64,000 nt of DNA from Pseudomonas sp. GM79 (GCF_000282495.1 NZ_AKJE01000087.1:89138-153137), one strand, 5' to 3'. Numbered from the stretch's first letter, positions 26,094 through 35,101 are shown. Numbers and translations are program-made. The notes: a model not told the origin generated them from the sequence alone.

Positions 26094-27389
26094 TCAAAGG
26101 TCGTTTTGCAAATACTTCGCCTGTTTCGGCAGACGCAGGCTGAACAGAAACGCGACCGCCATCATCACCGTCACGTACCAGTAGAACGAGTTTTCCATGC
26201 CGCCGGCTTTAAGGCTCAGCGCCACATACTCCGCCGAACCGCCGAAGATTGCATTGGCCACCGCATACGCCAGGCCGACGCCTAAGGCGCGTACCTCTGG
26301 CGGGAACATTTCGGCTTTCACCAGACCGCTGATCGAGGTGTAGAAACTCACGATTGCCAGCGCCAGGGTAATCAGGACAAAGGCCAGGAACGGACTGCTG
26401 ACACTTTTCAGGCTCAACAGGATCGGTACGGTGCACAACGTCCCGAGGGCGCCGAACCACAGCATCGAATTGCGCCGGCCGATCTTGTCGGCGAGCATGC
26501 CGAAGAACGGTTGCATGCACATATAAAGGAACAGCGCGCCGGTCATGATGTAGCTCGCGGTCTTGGCGTGCATGCCGGCGGTATTCACCAGGTACTTCTG
26601 CATGTACGTGGTGAAGGTGTAGAAAATCAGCGAACCGCCGGCGGTGTAACCCAGCACGGTGATGAACGCAGCCTTGTGATCGCGGAACAGTGCACGGATG
26701 CTGCCGGCGTCCTTGTTTTCGCGCATTTCCTTGCTGGTGGTTTCCTTGAGCGCACGACGCAGGAACAACGAAATCAATGCCGCAGCCGCACCGACCACGA
26801 ACGGAATTCGCCAGCCATAGGCACGCAATTCATCCTCGCTGAGGAACTGCTGCAGGACCACTACCAGCGACACCGCCAGCAACTGCCCGCCAATCAGCGT
26901 CACATACTGGAATGAGGCAAAGAAACCGCGCTGGCCCTTGAGGGCGACTTCGCTCATGTAGGTCGCGGTGGTGCCGTACTCACCGCCCACCGACAAACCC
27001 TGCAGCAAGCGCGCGAACAACAGCATGATCGGCGCCCAGACCCCGATGCTGTTGTAGGTCGGCAGGCAGGCGATGAGCAACGAACCGAAGCACATCATCA
27101 GAATCGAGATCAACATCGAATTCTTGCGCCCGTGTTTGTCCGCCACCCGACCGAAGATCCAACCGCCGATAGGCCGCATCAGAAACCCGGCGGCGAATAC
27201 GCCCGCCGTGTTTACCAGCTGTACCGTGGGGTTGTCGGACGGGAAAAACGCCGGGGCGAAATAGATTGCGCAGAAGGCGTAGACGTAAAAGTCGAACCAT
27301 TCAACCAGGTTGCCGGACGAGGCGCCGACAATCGCAAAGATCCTTTTGTTGCGTTCTTCACTGGTGTAGAGAGCTGTGAGGGTTGTCAT
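26094..27389 (-). CDS. pcaT: MFS dicarboxylate transporter of the beta-ketoadipate pathway
   Basis: 431 residues, 12 membrane helices, metabolite:H+ symporter (KgtP-like) family. Typical segments are GNLVEWFDFYVYAFCAIYFAP in TM1, GRVADKHGRKNSML between TM2 and TM3, and RLLQGLSVGGEYGTTATYMSE. It matches PcaT of P. putida, which takes up beta-ketoadipate and related dicarboxylates. First gene of the pcaTBDC run, 47 bases upstream of pcaB. Confidence 0.9.
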   Translation of the reverse strand: MTTLTALYTSEERNKRIFAIVGASSGNLVEWFDFYVYAFCAIYFAPAFFPSDNPTVQLVNTAGVFAAGFLMRPIGGWIFGRVADKHGRKNSMLISILMMCFGSLLIACLPTYNSIGVWAPIMLLFARLLQGLSVGGEYGTTATYMSEVALKGQRGFFASFQYVTLIGGQLLAVSLVVVLQQFLSEDELRAYGWRIPFVVGAAAALISLFLRRALKETTSKEMRENKDAGSIRALFRDHKAAFITVLGYTAGGSLIFYTFTTYMQKYLVNTAGMHAKTASYIMTGALFLYMCMQPFFGMLADKIGRRNSMLWFGALGTLCTVPILLSLKSVSSPFLAFVLITLALAIVSFYTSISGLVKAEMFPPEVRALGVGLAYAVANAIFGGSAEYVALSLKAGGMENSFYWYVTVMMAVAFLFSLRLPKQAKYLQNDL

Positions 27390-27469
27390 CGTTCTTCACT
27401 TTTTTGGGGACCGTGAGAGTCTAGACACACTTTGCAACAATCCCGTTCCACAATTGGCAATGCTATCCC

Positions 27470-27559
27470 TGTGGGAGCGGGCTTGCTCGCGAAGACGGCG
27501 GCACAGCCAACATTGATGTCGCCTGACACACCGCCTTCGCGAGCAAGCCCGCTCCCACA
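27470..27559. repeat. REPIN, family A
   Basis: Inverted family-A pair in the gap between pcaG and pcaT, which splits the pca genes into two runs. Confidence 0.92.
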
Positions 27560-27576
27560 GGTTTTGCGGCGCTCAA

Positions 27577-28143
27577 TCAATAATCAAAAAACACCGTCTC
27601 GGCATCCGTACCCTGCAGAACCACATTCCACTGATAAACACCCGCAGCATCCCGCTTCGCCAGCAAGGTGCTGCGGCGCTCTGCTGGCACACACTCCAGC
27701 AACGGGTCCGCCACGTTGGCCGGTTCACCATCGAAATAGATCCGCGTCAGCAAGTGCTTCACCAACCCGCGAGCAAACACCAATACCACCAAATGTGGCG
27801 CCTGGGTCGTTCCCTTCAAGCCTTCCACGGTGCCCGGTTTGATTGTGGTAAAGCGGAAGCGCCCTTCTGCATCCACCGGCACCCGGCCAAACCCTTCGAA
27901 ATTCGGGTCCAGGGGTTTGTCCTGATCGTCTTCGGGATGGTCGTACTTGCCGGCGGCGTTGGCCTGCCAGACTTCGAGCATCGCGTCGTTGACGAAGTCG
28001 CCATTACCATCGACGACTTGCCCGGTGATTGCCACGCGCTCGCCGAGGGTTTGTGCAACGGTCAGGTCTTCACGGTTCAGCCAGGTCAGGCCGATGTGGT
28101 AATACGGCCCGACGGTGTGGGACGTGGTCGCGTTCAGCGTCAT
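27577..28143 (-). CDS. pcaG: Protocatechuate 3,4-dioxygenase alpha subunit
   Basis: 188 residues. Intradiol dioxygenase fold: TVGPYYHIGLTW at the N-terminus, LEVWQANAAGKYDHP near 65, PLDPNFEGFGRV and RFRFTTIKPG. The alpha subunit lacks the full set of iron ligands, which are supplied by PcaH. The iron(III) enzyme opens protocatechuate between the two hydroxyl carbons to 3-carboxy-cis,cis-muconate. It starts one base after the pcaH stop, so the two are co-translated. Confidence 0.95.
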   Translation of the reverse strand: MTLNATTSHTVGPYYHIGLTWLNREDLTVAQTLGERVAITGQVVDGNGDFVNDAMLEVWQANAAGKYDHPEDDQDKPLDPNFEGFGRVPVDAEGRFRFTTIKPGTVEGLKGTTQAPHLVVLVFARGLVKHLLTRIYFDGEPANVADPLLECVPAERRSTLLAKRDAAGVYQWNVVLQGTDAETVFFDY

Positions 28144-28144
28144 C

Positions 28145-28849
28145 TTATTTCTCCATCGGCGTGGCTTCGCGGCCGCGCAAGACGATGTCCCAACGATAAC
28201 CGAGGGCGTAGGAAGGGATGGTTTTTTCCAGGTCGAAACGGGCGATCAGGCGCTCTTTGGCGCTGGTATCGGGCACGCAGTTGTAGATCGGATCGTAGGC
28301 CAGCAACGGGTCGCCCGGGAAATACATCTGGGTCACCAGACGCGTGAGAATACTCGGCCCGAACAGTGAGAAATGGATGTGCGCCGGACGCCATGCGTTG
28401 TGATGGTTGCCCCACGGATAGGCGCCAGGCTTGATGGTCTGGAACTGATACCAACCATAGGCGTCGGTCACGGTGCGGCCGGTGCCGGTGAAATTCGGGT
28501 CCAGCGGTGCGTCGTGCAGGTCGCGCGCATGGTTGTAGCGACCGGCGGCGTTAGCCTGCCAGATCTCCACCAGAATGCCTGGCACCGGCAGACCGTTTTC
28601 ATCCAGCACGCGGCCGTGAATTATAATGCGCTCGCCGAGCGGTTCGCCCTCGTGCTGCGCGGTCAGGTCGTTGTCCTGCTCCTGGATGCGCTCGGCGCCG
28701 ATGGTCGGCCCGGTGATTTCCGACAGCGAATGAGGCAAAAACACCAACGGCTTGGACGGCGAGCGAAGGTTGGTGGATTGATAAGGAGGGTGCAGGTATT
28801 CCGGCTGAGTGCCCGCCTGCGGGCGACGGTAACCAGGCTTGTCAGTCAT
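28145..28849 (-). CDS. pcaH: Protocatechuate 3,4-dioxygenase beta subunit
   Basis: 234 residues. The four iron(III) ligands are visible: Tyr105 (GRYNH), Tyr144 (GAYPW) and His157/His159 in AHIHF. These correspond to Tyr108, Tyr147, His160 and His162 of the P. putida enzyme, shifted by three. LVEIWQANAAGRYNHARDLH and PLDPNFTGTGR are family signatures. It pairs with PcaG as the catalytic subunit. It follows pcaF by 51 bases on the same strand and probably belongs to the pcaIJF transcript. Confidence 0.96.
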   Translation of the reverse strand: MTDKPGYRRPQAGTQPEYLHPPYQSTNLRSPSKPLVFLPHSLSEITGPTIGAERIQEQDNDLTAQHEGEPLGERIIIHGRVLDENGLPVPGILVEIWQANAAGRYNHARDLHDAPLDPNFTGTGRTVTDAYGWYQFQTIKPGAYPWGNHHNAWRPAHIHFSLFGPSILTRLVTQMYFPGDPLLAYDPIYNCVPDTSAKERLIARFDLEKTIPSYALGYRWDIVLRGREATPMEK

Positions 28850-28900
28850 TACGCTTTCCTCAGTTCTTATTAGTCGACGCTTTATTCACAGCCAAGCGTG

Positions 28901-30103
28901 TCAGACCCGTTCGATCGCCAACGCCAGACCCTGGCCGACACCGACGCACATGGTCGCCAGACCTTTCTTGCCACCGGTTTTTTCCAGCTGATGCAGCGCG
29001 GTCAGTACCAGTCGCGCACCGCTCATGCCCAGCGGATGGCCCAAGGCAATGGCGCCACCGTTCGGGTTGACCTGGGCCGAGTCGTCAGCCAGCCCCAACT
29101 CACGCAGCACGGCCAAGCCTTGGCTGGCGAACGCTTCGTTGAGTTCGATCACGTCGAAATCGCTAACCGCCAGGCCCAGGCGCTCGGTCAATTTACGCAC
29201 CGCCGGCACCGGGCCAATGCCCATCACTCGCGGCGCAACACCGGCGCTGGACATGCCGAGTACTTTGGCGCGGGCGGTCAGGCCGTGCTTTTTAACGGCT
29301 TCGGCCGAGGCCAGAATCAACGCCGCCGCACCGTCGTTCACACCGGAGGCATTGCCGGCGGTGACGGTTTTGTCCGGGCCATTGACCGGTTTGAGTTTGG
29401 CCAGGGTTTCCAAAGTCGTGTCAGCACGTGGATGCTCATCCTGCGCGACGACGCTTTCACCCTTCTTGTGGGCGATGCGCACTTCGACGATTTCTTCAGC
29501 GAAAAATCCTGCAGCTTGCGCGGTGGCCGTGCGTTGCTGACTGCGCAGGGCGAACGCATCCTGATCGGCGCGGGAAATCCGGTAATCGTCGGCCACGTTA
29601 TCAGCGGTCTGCGGCATCGCATCCACGCCGTATTGGGCTTTCATCAACGGGTTGATGAAACGCCAGCCGATGGTGGTGTCTTCCAGTTTCATGTTTCGCG
29701 AGAACGCCGCATCGGCCTTGCCCATCACGAACGGTGCGCGAGACATCGACTCGACGCCGCCGGCAATCGCCAGCTCCATCTCGCCGCTGGCGATGGCCCG
29801 AAACGCCGTACCGATCGCATCCATCCCCGAAGCGCACAGGCGATTGAGGGTGACCCCGGGAATGGTTTCCGGCAGGCCCGCCAACAACAACGCCATGCGT
29901 GCCACGTTACGGTTGTCTTCGCCGGCCTGGTTGGCGCAACCGAGGAACACCTCGTCCACCGCGTTCCAGTCCACCGACGGGTTGCGCACCATCAGCGCCT
30001 TGATCGGCACGGCGGCCAGATCATCGGCGCGAACCGTCGACAGGCCGCCGCCGAAACGGCCGATGGGGGTGCGAATGGCGTCGCAGATATAAACGTCACG
30101 CAT
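28901..30103 (-). CDS. pcaF: 3-oxoadipyl-CoA thiolase
   Basis: 400 residues. Thiolase with the acylated cysteine Cys90 (LNRLCASGMDA), the active-site histidine in GHPLGMSGARL and the C-terminal CVGVGQGLA cysteine. MRDVYICDAIRTPIGRFGG is the usual PcaF start. It splits beta-ketoadipyl-CoA into succinyl-CoA and acetyl-CoA, the last step. Its start shares a base with the pcaJ stop (TGATG), indicating coupling. Confidence 0.95.
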   Translation of the reverse strand: MRDVYICDAIRTPIGRFGGGLSTVRADDLAAVPIKALMVRNPSVDWNAVDEVFLGCANQAGEDNRNVARMALLLAGLPETIPGVTLNRLCASGMDAIGTAFRAIASGEMELAIAGGVESMSRAPFVMGKADAAFSRNMKLEDTTIGWRFINPLMKAQYGVDAMPQTADNVADDYRISRADQDAFALRSQQRTATAQAAGFFAEEIVEVRIAHKKGESVVAQDEHPRADTTLETLAKLKPVNGPDKTVTAGNASGVNDGAAALILASAEAVKKHGLTARAKVLGMSSAGVAPRVMGIGPVPAVRKLTERLGLAVSDFDVIELNEAFASQGLAVLRELGLADDSAQVNPNGGAIALGHPLGMSGARLVLTALHQLEKTGGKKGLATMCVGVGQGLALAIERV

Positions 30104-30882
30104 CAGGCTTCTCCCGGTGCTTGGCCGTGGGCCGCAGCGGTGCGGGCTTCCAGATCGCGCAGCGCCGTCAACTCGAGCTCGGTGGGCTCGGCGGTGTTGT
30201 CCACCTGATCGGCAAAACGAATCGCCCAGCCGGTGGCGGCAATCACTTGCTCGCGGGTCACGCCTGGGTGCAGCGCGGTGACCACGAATTCATGAGTATC
30301 CGCTTCGGGTTCCATGATGCACAGGTCGGTAATGATGCCGACAGGACCGGCACCCGGCAGGCCGAGACGCTTGCGTGAATCACCGCCCTCGCCATGGCCG
30401 ACCGAGGTGATGAAGTCGAGTTTGTCGACAAAGGAGCGCGCCGACTGCTTGAGGATAATCAGTACGCTTTTGGCGGAACCGGCGATCTCCGGCGCGCCAC
30501 CGGCACCTGGCAGGCGAACTTTCGGCGCGTGGTAGTCGCCAACGACGGTGGTGTTGATGTTGCCGAAACGGTCGACTTGCGCGGCGCCGAGGAAACCGAC
30601 GTCGATGCGCCCGCCCTGCAACCAGTAGCGAAAAATCTCACCGGTCGGGACGACAGTGTCGGCGGTTTCCGCCAATTCACCGTCACCGATCGACAATGGC
30701 AGTACGCTCGGCTTGGCACCGATCGGACCCGATTCGTAGATCAGGACTACGTCTGGCGAGGAAGTCAGACGTGCCAGGTTGGCGGCTTTCGACGGCAGGC
30801 CGATGCCGACGAAGCACACGGAACCGTTTTTCAGACGGCGGGCGGCGGCGACGGTCATCATTTCATTGGTGGTGTAAGTCAT
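30103..30882 (-). CDS. pcaJ: 3-oxoacid (3-oxoadipate) CoA-transferase subunit B
   Basis: 259 residues of the SugarP isomerase/CoA-transferase fold. The catalytic glutamate lies in VVLIYESGPIGAKP, matching the SENG/ESG motif of class I CoA-transferases. GGRIDVGFLGAAQVDRFGNIN and LPGAGGAPEIAG are also typical. With PcaI it moves CoA from succinyl-CoA to beta-ketoadipate. It overlaps the pcaI stop (TAATG). Confidence 0.94.
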   Translation of the reverse strand: MTYTTNEMMTVAAARRLKNGSVCFVGIGLPSKAANLARLTSSPDVVLIYESGPIGAKPSVLPLSIGDGELAETADTVVPTGEIFRYWLQGGRIDVGFLGAAQVDRFGNINTTVVGDYHAPKVRLPGAGGAPEIAGSAKSVLIILKQSARSFVDKLDFITSVGHGEGGDSRKRLGLPGAGPVGIITDLCIMEPEADTHEFVVTALHPGVTREQVIAATGWAIRFADQVDNTAEPTELELTALRDLEARTAAAHGQAPGEA

Positions 30883-31739
30883 TACTTGGCCTCCGAAGCA
30901 GCGGCCAGCTTGGCCTGGAACTCACTGAAGTCAGCGCAACCATGGATGTACTCGTTGATCCACGCGGTGAAGGTTTCACGGTCGCGGGCAATCGGGTCCC
31001 AGGCTTGGTAGAAGCGGTTGTCGCGTTCGGTGTAACCGTGGGCATAGGACGGATGCGCGCCCCCCGGTACATGGCAGACCGCGCTCAAGGCCCAGGTCGG
31101 CAGCACGCAAGCGTTCATCGGTGCGTTGAGGTCGTCGACGATTTCTTCAACAGTGACGATGCAGCGCTTGGCGGCCAGCGCCGCTTCTTTCTGCACGCCA
31201 AGAATGCCCCAGAGCAGCACGTTGCCTTTGCGGTCGGCTTTCTGCGCGTGAATCACGGTGATGTCCGGTCGCACCGACGGCACCGCCGCCAGCACTTCGC
31301 CGGTGAACGGGCACGTGACGGTTTTGATCAGCGGGTTGACCTTCGGCAGGTCGGAGCCGGCGTAGGCACGCAGCACCGCGAACGGTAAGCCCGAAGCGCC
31401 CGCGACGTAGGCATTGGCCAGGTCGGCGTGACTGTGCTCTTCGATTTCCAGCGCATGCGGCCACTGCCTTTCGACCGCGTCACGCAGACGGTGCAGCGAG
31501 CCCACACCTGGGTTACCGCCCCAGGAGAAAATCAGCTTGCGAGCACAACCGGCACCGATCAATTGGTCGTAGATCAAGTCGGGCGTCATCCGCACCAGGG
31601 TCAGATCTTTCTTGCCCTGGCGGATGATTTCGTGACCCGCCGCCGTAGGAATCAGGTGAGTAAAGCCTTCGAGCGCGACGGTATCGCCGTCGTTGACGAA
31701 CTGCTTTACCGCGTCATGCAGCGAAAGGATTTCAGCCAT
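30882..31739 (-). CDS. pcaI: 3-oxoacid (3-oxoadipate) CoA-transferase subunit A
   Basis: 285 residues. The class I CoA-transferase alpha subunit shows DTVALEGFTHLIPTAAGHEI near 18-37, the LIFSWGGNPGVGSLHRLRDA block and the RKGNVLLWGILGVQKEA segment. First gene of the pcaIJFHG run. Its 5' region carries a two-part PcaR-type site at 31844-31871. The glutaconate-transferase (GctA) family is related, but the pca context fixes the role. Confidence 0.94.
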   Translation of the reverse strand: MAEILSLHDAVKQFVNDGDTVALEGFTHLIPTAAGHEIIRQGKKDLTLVRMTPDLIYDQLIGAGCARKLIFSWGGNPGVGSLHRLRDAVERQWPHALEIEEHSHADLANAYVAGASGLPFAVLRAYAGSDLPKVNPLIKTVTCPFTGEVLAAVPSVRPDITVIHAQKADRKGNVLLWGILGVQKEAALAAKRCIVTVEEIVDDLNAPMNACVLPTWALSAVCHVPGGAHPSYAHGYTERDNRFYQAWDPIARDRETFTAWINEYIHGCADFSEFQAKLAAASEAK

Positions 31740-31843
31740 GGGGCAGGCTCCCGTTTTGTTATGAACCGACAGTGGTAGAAAAAGGCGCGAGGTTCAGCGC
31801 CGGAATGACTGAAGGTTAAGCCCCTGAAAAACGCTAAACAATC

Positions 31844-31871
31844 CGATAATCGACTGAGTGTTCGTTTATCG
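31844..31871. promoter_or_regulatory. PcaR-type paired half-sites upstream of pcaI
   Basis: CGATAATCG (31844-31852) and CGTTTATCG (31863-31871, complement CGATAAACG) are separated by exactly 10 bp, about 105-130 bases before the pcaI start. The same geometry occurs before pcaK and pcaR. In P. putida PcaR with beta-ketoadipate activates pcaI from such a box. Confidence 0.78.
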
Positions 31872-31906
31872 AACAGATTGTTGTCTCGCTACCGATCCTC
31901 AAAAGC

Positions 31907-31973
31907 TTCGCGGGCAAGCCTCGCTCCCACAGGTTGATGCGCAATCCTTGTAGGAGCGAGGCTTGCCCGCGAA
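31907..31973. repeat. REPIN, family C
   Basis: Inverted pair of the variant core GTAGGAGCGAGGCTTGCCCG, between pcaK and pcaI. It is the only doublet of this variant in the window. Confidence 0.85.
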
Positions 31974-32011
31974 GAGGCCATCAGACTCGCTGAAGAATCT
32001 GAAACTTGCCC

Positions 32012-33358
32012 TCAGGTCGCATCCGCATGGCTGACCATGCCCTTGATCACCACCGCCGTGGTCGCCAACGCGGCCGGAATCACCAGCGCCGTCAGCACCT
32101 GTTCGAAGTTCCAGCCCAGGCCCAGCAACGTTGCGCCCATCCATGCACCGAGGATCGCGCCGAAGCGGCCAATCCCGAGCATCCACGACACACCGGTCGC
32201 CCGCCCTTGAGTCGGGTAAAACCGCGCCGCCAGCGACGGCATCGCCGATTGCGCGCCGTTGACACACATCCCGGCCACCAGCACCAGGGTCGCCAGCAAT
32301 GTGATGCTGCCCAGGCTCTGTCCTACCGCGTAGGCAAATACCCCGGCGAATAAGTAGAAAATGCCGATGACCTTGTGCGGATTGAACCGGTCCATCGCCC
32401 AGCCCACACCTACTGCGCTCAACACCCCACCGAACTGGAACAGCGCACCAATGAACGCCGCCTGCTCCATGCTCGCGCCGCTGTCACGCATCAGAGTCGG
32501 CAACCAACTGGTCAGCAGGTAAACGATCACCAGGCCCATGAAGTACGTCAGCCACAGCAACAACGTGCCGGTGCTGTAAGTGCCGGAGAAGATCACCGCA
32601 AACACATTGCGCGCCTTCACGGTTTTCTGTTCCGGCACGCTGAAGCTCGAAGCCTGAGCCACCATCGCCGGGTCGATCGGCGCCAGGGTCTTGCGCACTT
32701 TGTCCGTGCCACGATTGCGCACCACCAGGTAACGCGCCGATTCCGGCAACCAGAACAGCAAGACGACAGCGAGGATCAGCGGCAGAACCCCGCCGATCAT
32801 CAACAGACTGTGCCAGCCGAAGGCCGGAATCAGTTTGGCCGAGATGAACCCGCCACCGGCCATGCCGAGGTTGAAGCCGCAGAACATGCTGGTCACCAGC
32901 AGGGACTTTTTGCGCTCCGGGGTGTATTCGGACAGCAGCGTGGTGGCGTTCGGCATGCCGGCGCCCAGGCCCAGGCCGGTGAGGAATCGCAGTACCAGCA
33001 GTTGGTCAACATTGGTGCTATAGGCCGACGCCAGGCTGAAAGCGCCGAACACCAACACCGCGCCCACCAGTACGACTTTTCGCCCGAAGCGGTCAGCCAA
33101 TGGGCCGGAACCCAAAGCGCCGAAGACCATCCCGATCAACGCCGCACTCATCACCGGGCCGAGACTGGCGCGATCGATGCCCCAGTCCTGGGACAGTGCC
33201 GGCGCGATAAAACCCATGGCCGCAGTATCGAGGCCATCGAGGAAAACAATCAGGAAACATAGAATCACCACCCGCCATTGGTAACGCGAAATGGGTTGAG
33301 TGTTGATGAAGGACTGCACGTCGAGGCAGTTTCCTACAGCAGACTGAGGCTGGTTCAT
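32012..33358 (-). CDS. pcaK: 4-hydroxybenzoate/protocatechuate:H+ symporter
   Basis: 448 residues from ATG 33358 (GTGGA ahead; an upstream TTG at 33376 is open). An aromatic acid:H+ symporter of the MFS with 12 helices. The family motifs DGLDTAAMGFIAPAL in TM1 (the DGxD motif needed for transport) and GPLADRFGRKVVLVG in the loop after TM2 are clear. It imports 4-hydroxybenzoate and protocatechuate and, in P. putida, serves chemotaxis to them. It has its own PcaR-type site at 33609-33640. Confidence 0.92.
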   Translation of the reverse strand: MNQPQSAVGNCLDVQSFINTQPISRYQWRVVILCFLIVFLDGLDTAAMGFIAPALSQDWGIDRASLGPVMSAALIGMVFGALGSGPLADRFGRKVVLVGAVLVFGAFSLASAYSTNVDQLLVLRFLTGLGLGAGMPNATTLLSEYTPERKKSLLVTSMFCGFNLGMAGGGFISAKLIPAFGWHSLLMIGGVLPLILAVVLLFWLPESARYLVVRNRGTDKVRKTLAPIDPAMVAQASSFSVPEQKTVKARNVFAVIFSGTYSTGTLLLWLTYFMGLVIVYLLTSWLPTLMRDSGASMEQAAFIGALFQFGGVLSAVGVGWAMDRFNPHKVIGIFYLFAGVFAYAVGQSLGSITLLATLVLVAGMCVNGAQSAMPSLAARFYPTQGRATGVSWMLGIGRFGAILGAWMGATLLGLGWNFEQVLTALVIPAALATTAVVIKGMVSHADAT

Positions 33359-33608
33359 TATTTTTATTCCACGCAAAAACGCAGTCGAACAGGTGCCAGC
33401 CGGGGCTGACGCTATGACAAGAAAGGAGGTCGGGATCAGGCAATCCGGTTTCGGCAGCTAAACCGATGGGAACAGCGACAGTCGGGAAACGTGCGCATGA
33501 CGATGCCTCTTCTCATTATTATTGGGGCGTGATCCGGCGACTGACTGAAGACCCGTAGTGCCGGATGACGCTGCCGCGACATTAATGATCCGAGGGAAAG
33601 AGCGTCAA

Positions 33609-33640
33609 TTCGATAAACGCGACTCTGTGCGTTTATCGAA
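33609..33640. promoter_or_regulatory. PcaR-type inverted repeat upstream of pcaK
   Basis: TTCGATAAACGC and GCGTTTATCGAA form a perfect 12-bp inverted repeat with an 8-bp spacer (10 bp between the 9-bp CGATAAACG cores). It lies just past the pcaR stop and ~250 bases before the pcaK start. The 286-base gap holds nothing else recognisable. Confidence 0.8.
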
Positions 33641-33644
33641 CAGC

Positions 33645-34487
33645 TTAGGCAAAGAGCTGCGCGCTCAGGTCGCGACTGGCACTTAGCAGGCCGGGCAAGA
33701 AACGTTGTTCCAGCTCGTTGCGACTGACCCGGCCGGCGTGGGTGCTGACGTTTAAGGCCGCCACCACTTGGCCGGACGCGTCGTACACCGGCACGGCAAT
33801 CGAGCGCAGGCCCTGCTCCAGTTCCTGATCAACGATGCACCAGCCTTGCTGCCGTACCTCTTGCAGGCATTCGAGCAACGCCTCGGGGGTATGCAACGTG
33901 CGACTGGTCTTGGCTTGCAGCTCTGCATGGTCGAGGTATTCGCGCAGTGACGTGTCGTCCAGCGCGGCGAGAAGAATCCTGCCCATGGACGTGCAATAGG
34001 CCGGCAATCGCCCGCCCACCGAAAGGTCGACGGAAATCAGCCGCTGGGTGGTCGCCGAGCGTGCAATGTACAAAATGTCATCGCCTTCCAGCGTGGCCAT
34101 GTTGCAGGCCTCATGCAGTTGCTCGCTCATGCGGTCCAGATACGGTTGGGCAGAAACCGCCAATGGCGTCGACGACAAATAGGCATGGCCCAGGGTCAGT
34201 ACTTTGGGCAACAGCGAATAGGTGCGTCCGTCGGTAGTGGCGTAGCCGAGCTTGATCAGGGTATGTAGGCAACGTCGCACAGCGGCGCGGGGAATTTCCG
34301 TGCGATGGCTGATCTGCGCAATGGTCAGGTGCCGCTTGCGCTCCTGGAACGCTTGCACCACCGCCAAGCCACGGGCCAGGGAGGTCATGAAATCCGGGTC
34401 ACCGGTCAGCGCCTGGATTCGCTTGGCGGGCGAGGCAACGATCGGCGGTGCCACTGAAGCGAAGGAATTGCGCATTTGATCGTTCAT
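33645..34487 (-). CDS. pcaR: IclR-family activator of the pca genes
   Basis: 280 residues from ATG 34487 (an in-frame start at 34505 is also possible). N-terminal winged helix (FMTSLARGLAVVQAFQE, then LTIAQISHRTEIPRAAVRRCLHTLIKLGYA). The C-terminal IclR effector domain shows LSVGGRLPAYCTSMGRILLA and VDQELEQGLRSIAVPV. PcaR of P. putida activates pcaIJ, pcaBDC and pcaF in response to beta-ketoadipate. The paired half-site in its own 5' region (34569-34598) suggests autoregulation. Confidence 0.93.
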   Translation of the reverse strand: MNDQMRNSFASVAPPIVASPAKRIQALTGDPDFMTSLARGLAVVQAFQERKRHLTIAQISHRTEIPRAAVRRCLHTLIKLGYATTDGRTYSLLPKVLTLGHAYLSSTPLAVSAQPYLDRMSEQLHEACNMATLEGDDILYIARSATTQRLISVDLSVGGRLPAYCTSMGRILLAALDDTSLREYLDHAELQAKTSRTLHTPEALLECLQEVRQQGWCIVDQELEQGLRSIAVPVYDASGQVVAALNVSTHAGRVSRNELEQRFLPGLLSASRDLSAQLFA

Positions 34488-34568
34488 ATCGGTTGTTTCC
34501 CACACGGATCAGCGACTATTACAAGCGGCTCCCGGTCTGATACACAAGCCACCGGCCACCAAGATTGG

Positions 34569-34598
34569 GCGATTATCGAACCATGGGCCGATAATCGC
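34569..34598. promoter_or_regulatory. PcaR-type inverted repeat upstream of pcaR
   Basis: GCGATTATCG and CGATAATCGC form a perfect 10-bp inverted repeat separated by 10 bp, 82-111 bases before the pcaR start. Same spacing of the 9-bp CGATWAWCG cores as the pcaI and pcaK sites. Confidence 0.8.
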
Positions 34599-34984
34599 AA
34601 TCAGTGGTTGCTTATAGTGAGCCCTATTGCTTTCATCCCCCTGCAATATGTTTGTTATTTTCGGTCACGTTTTAAAGAAGCTCCGGTTTACTAATTCATT
34701 CGGCTTAATGGCGCCAGAAAGTCACCGCTGTAACTGGCATCACGGCACCGTAGTTACCGGCAAAAGTTTGCGAGTAACAAAACAATCACACACGAGGAAC
34801 TACTTTTAACTCTCAAGAGATAGTGTTCTTCGGATCGACCGCTATAATGCATCTCAGTGGCGACCGGTTTTTTACGTGCCGATTTCGCCAACCGGCAGCG
34901 CAATATCCATTGCCGCTGTCCGCAGCAAGCGCCTGACGCTCATTTCATATGCTCCGCCAACGCGCTCGCTGAAACAGGAGACTG
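34599..34984. other. Long gap between pcaR and small ORF, with a candidate promoter
   Basis: No convincing gene in ~385 bases. A perfect TATAAT lies at 34843-34848 on the plus strand, but no good -35 element sits 16-18 bases upstream. GTAACT (34730-34735) and AGTTAC (34752-34757) bracket a short ACGG/CCGT stem, forming a possible hairpin. The base composition is more AT-rich than neighbouring genes. Confidence 0.4.
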
Positions 34985-35101
34985 ATGCTACGTCAGCTGT
35001 TTTTCTCTGGTGCCGTGGCCGCCTGCAACAAGGACGAATTGATTGCTCCGAGGGAACGATGCCTTGCCAGGCATTGTCTCTTCAACGAGCGTGGTCAATA
35101 A
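34985..35101 (+). CDS. Candidate 38-codon small ORF, unknown
   Basis: ATG at 34985 preceded by CAGGAG with a 4-base gap, a strong ribosome site, and 137 bases downstream of the TATAAT at 34843. The peptide begins MLRQLFFSGAVAACNKDELI and ends in a polar basic stretch (ERCLARHCLFNERGQ) with three cysteines. I recognise no family. It could be a leader peptide or chance; only the ribosome site and promoter position support it. Confidence 0.3.
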   Translation: MLRQLFFSGAVAACNKDELIAPRERCLARHCLFNERGQ

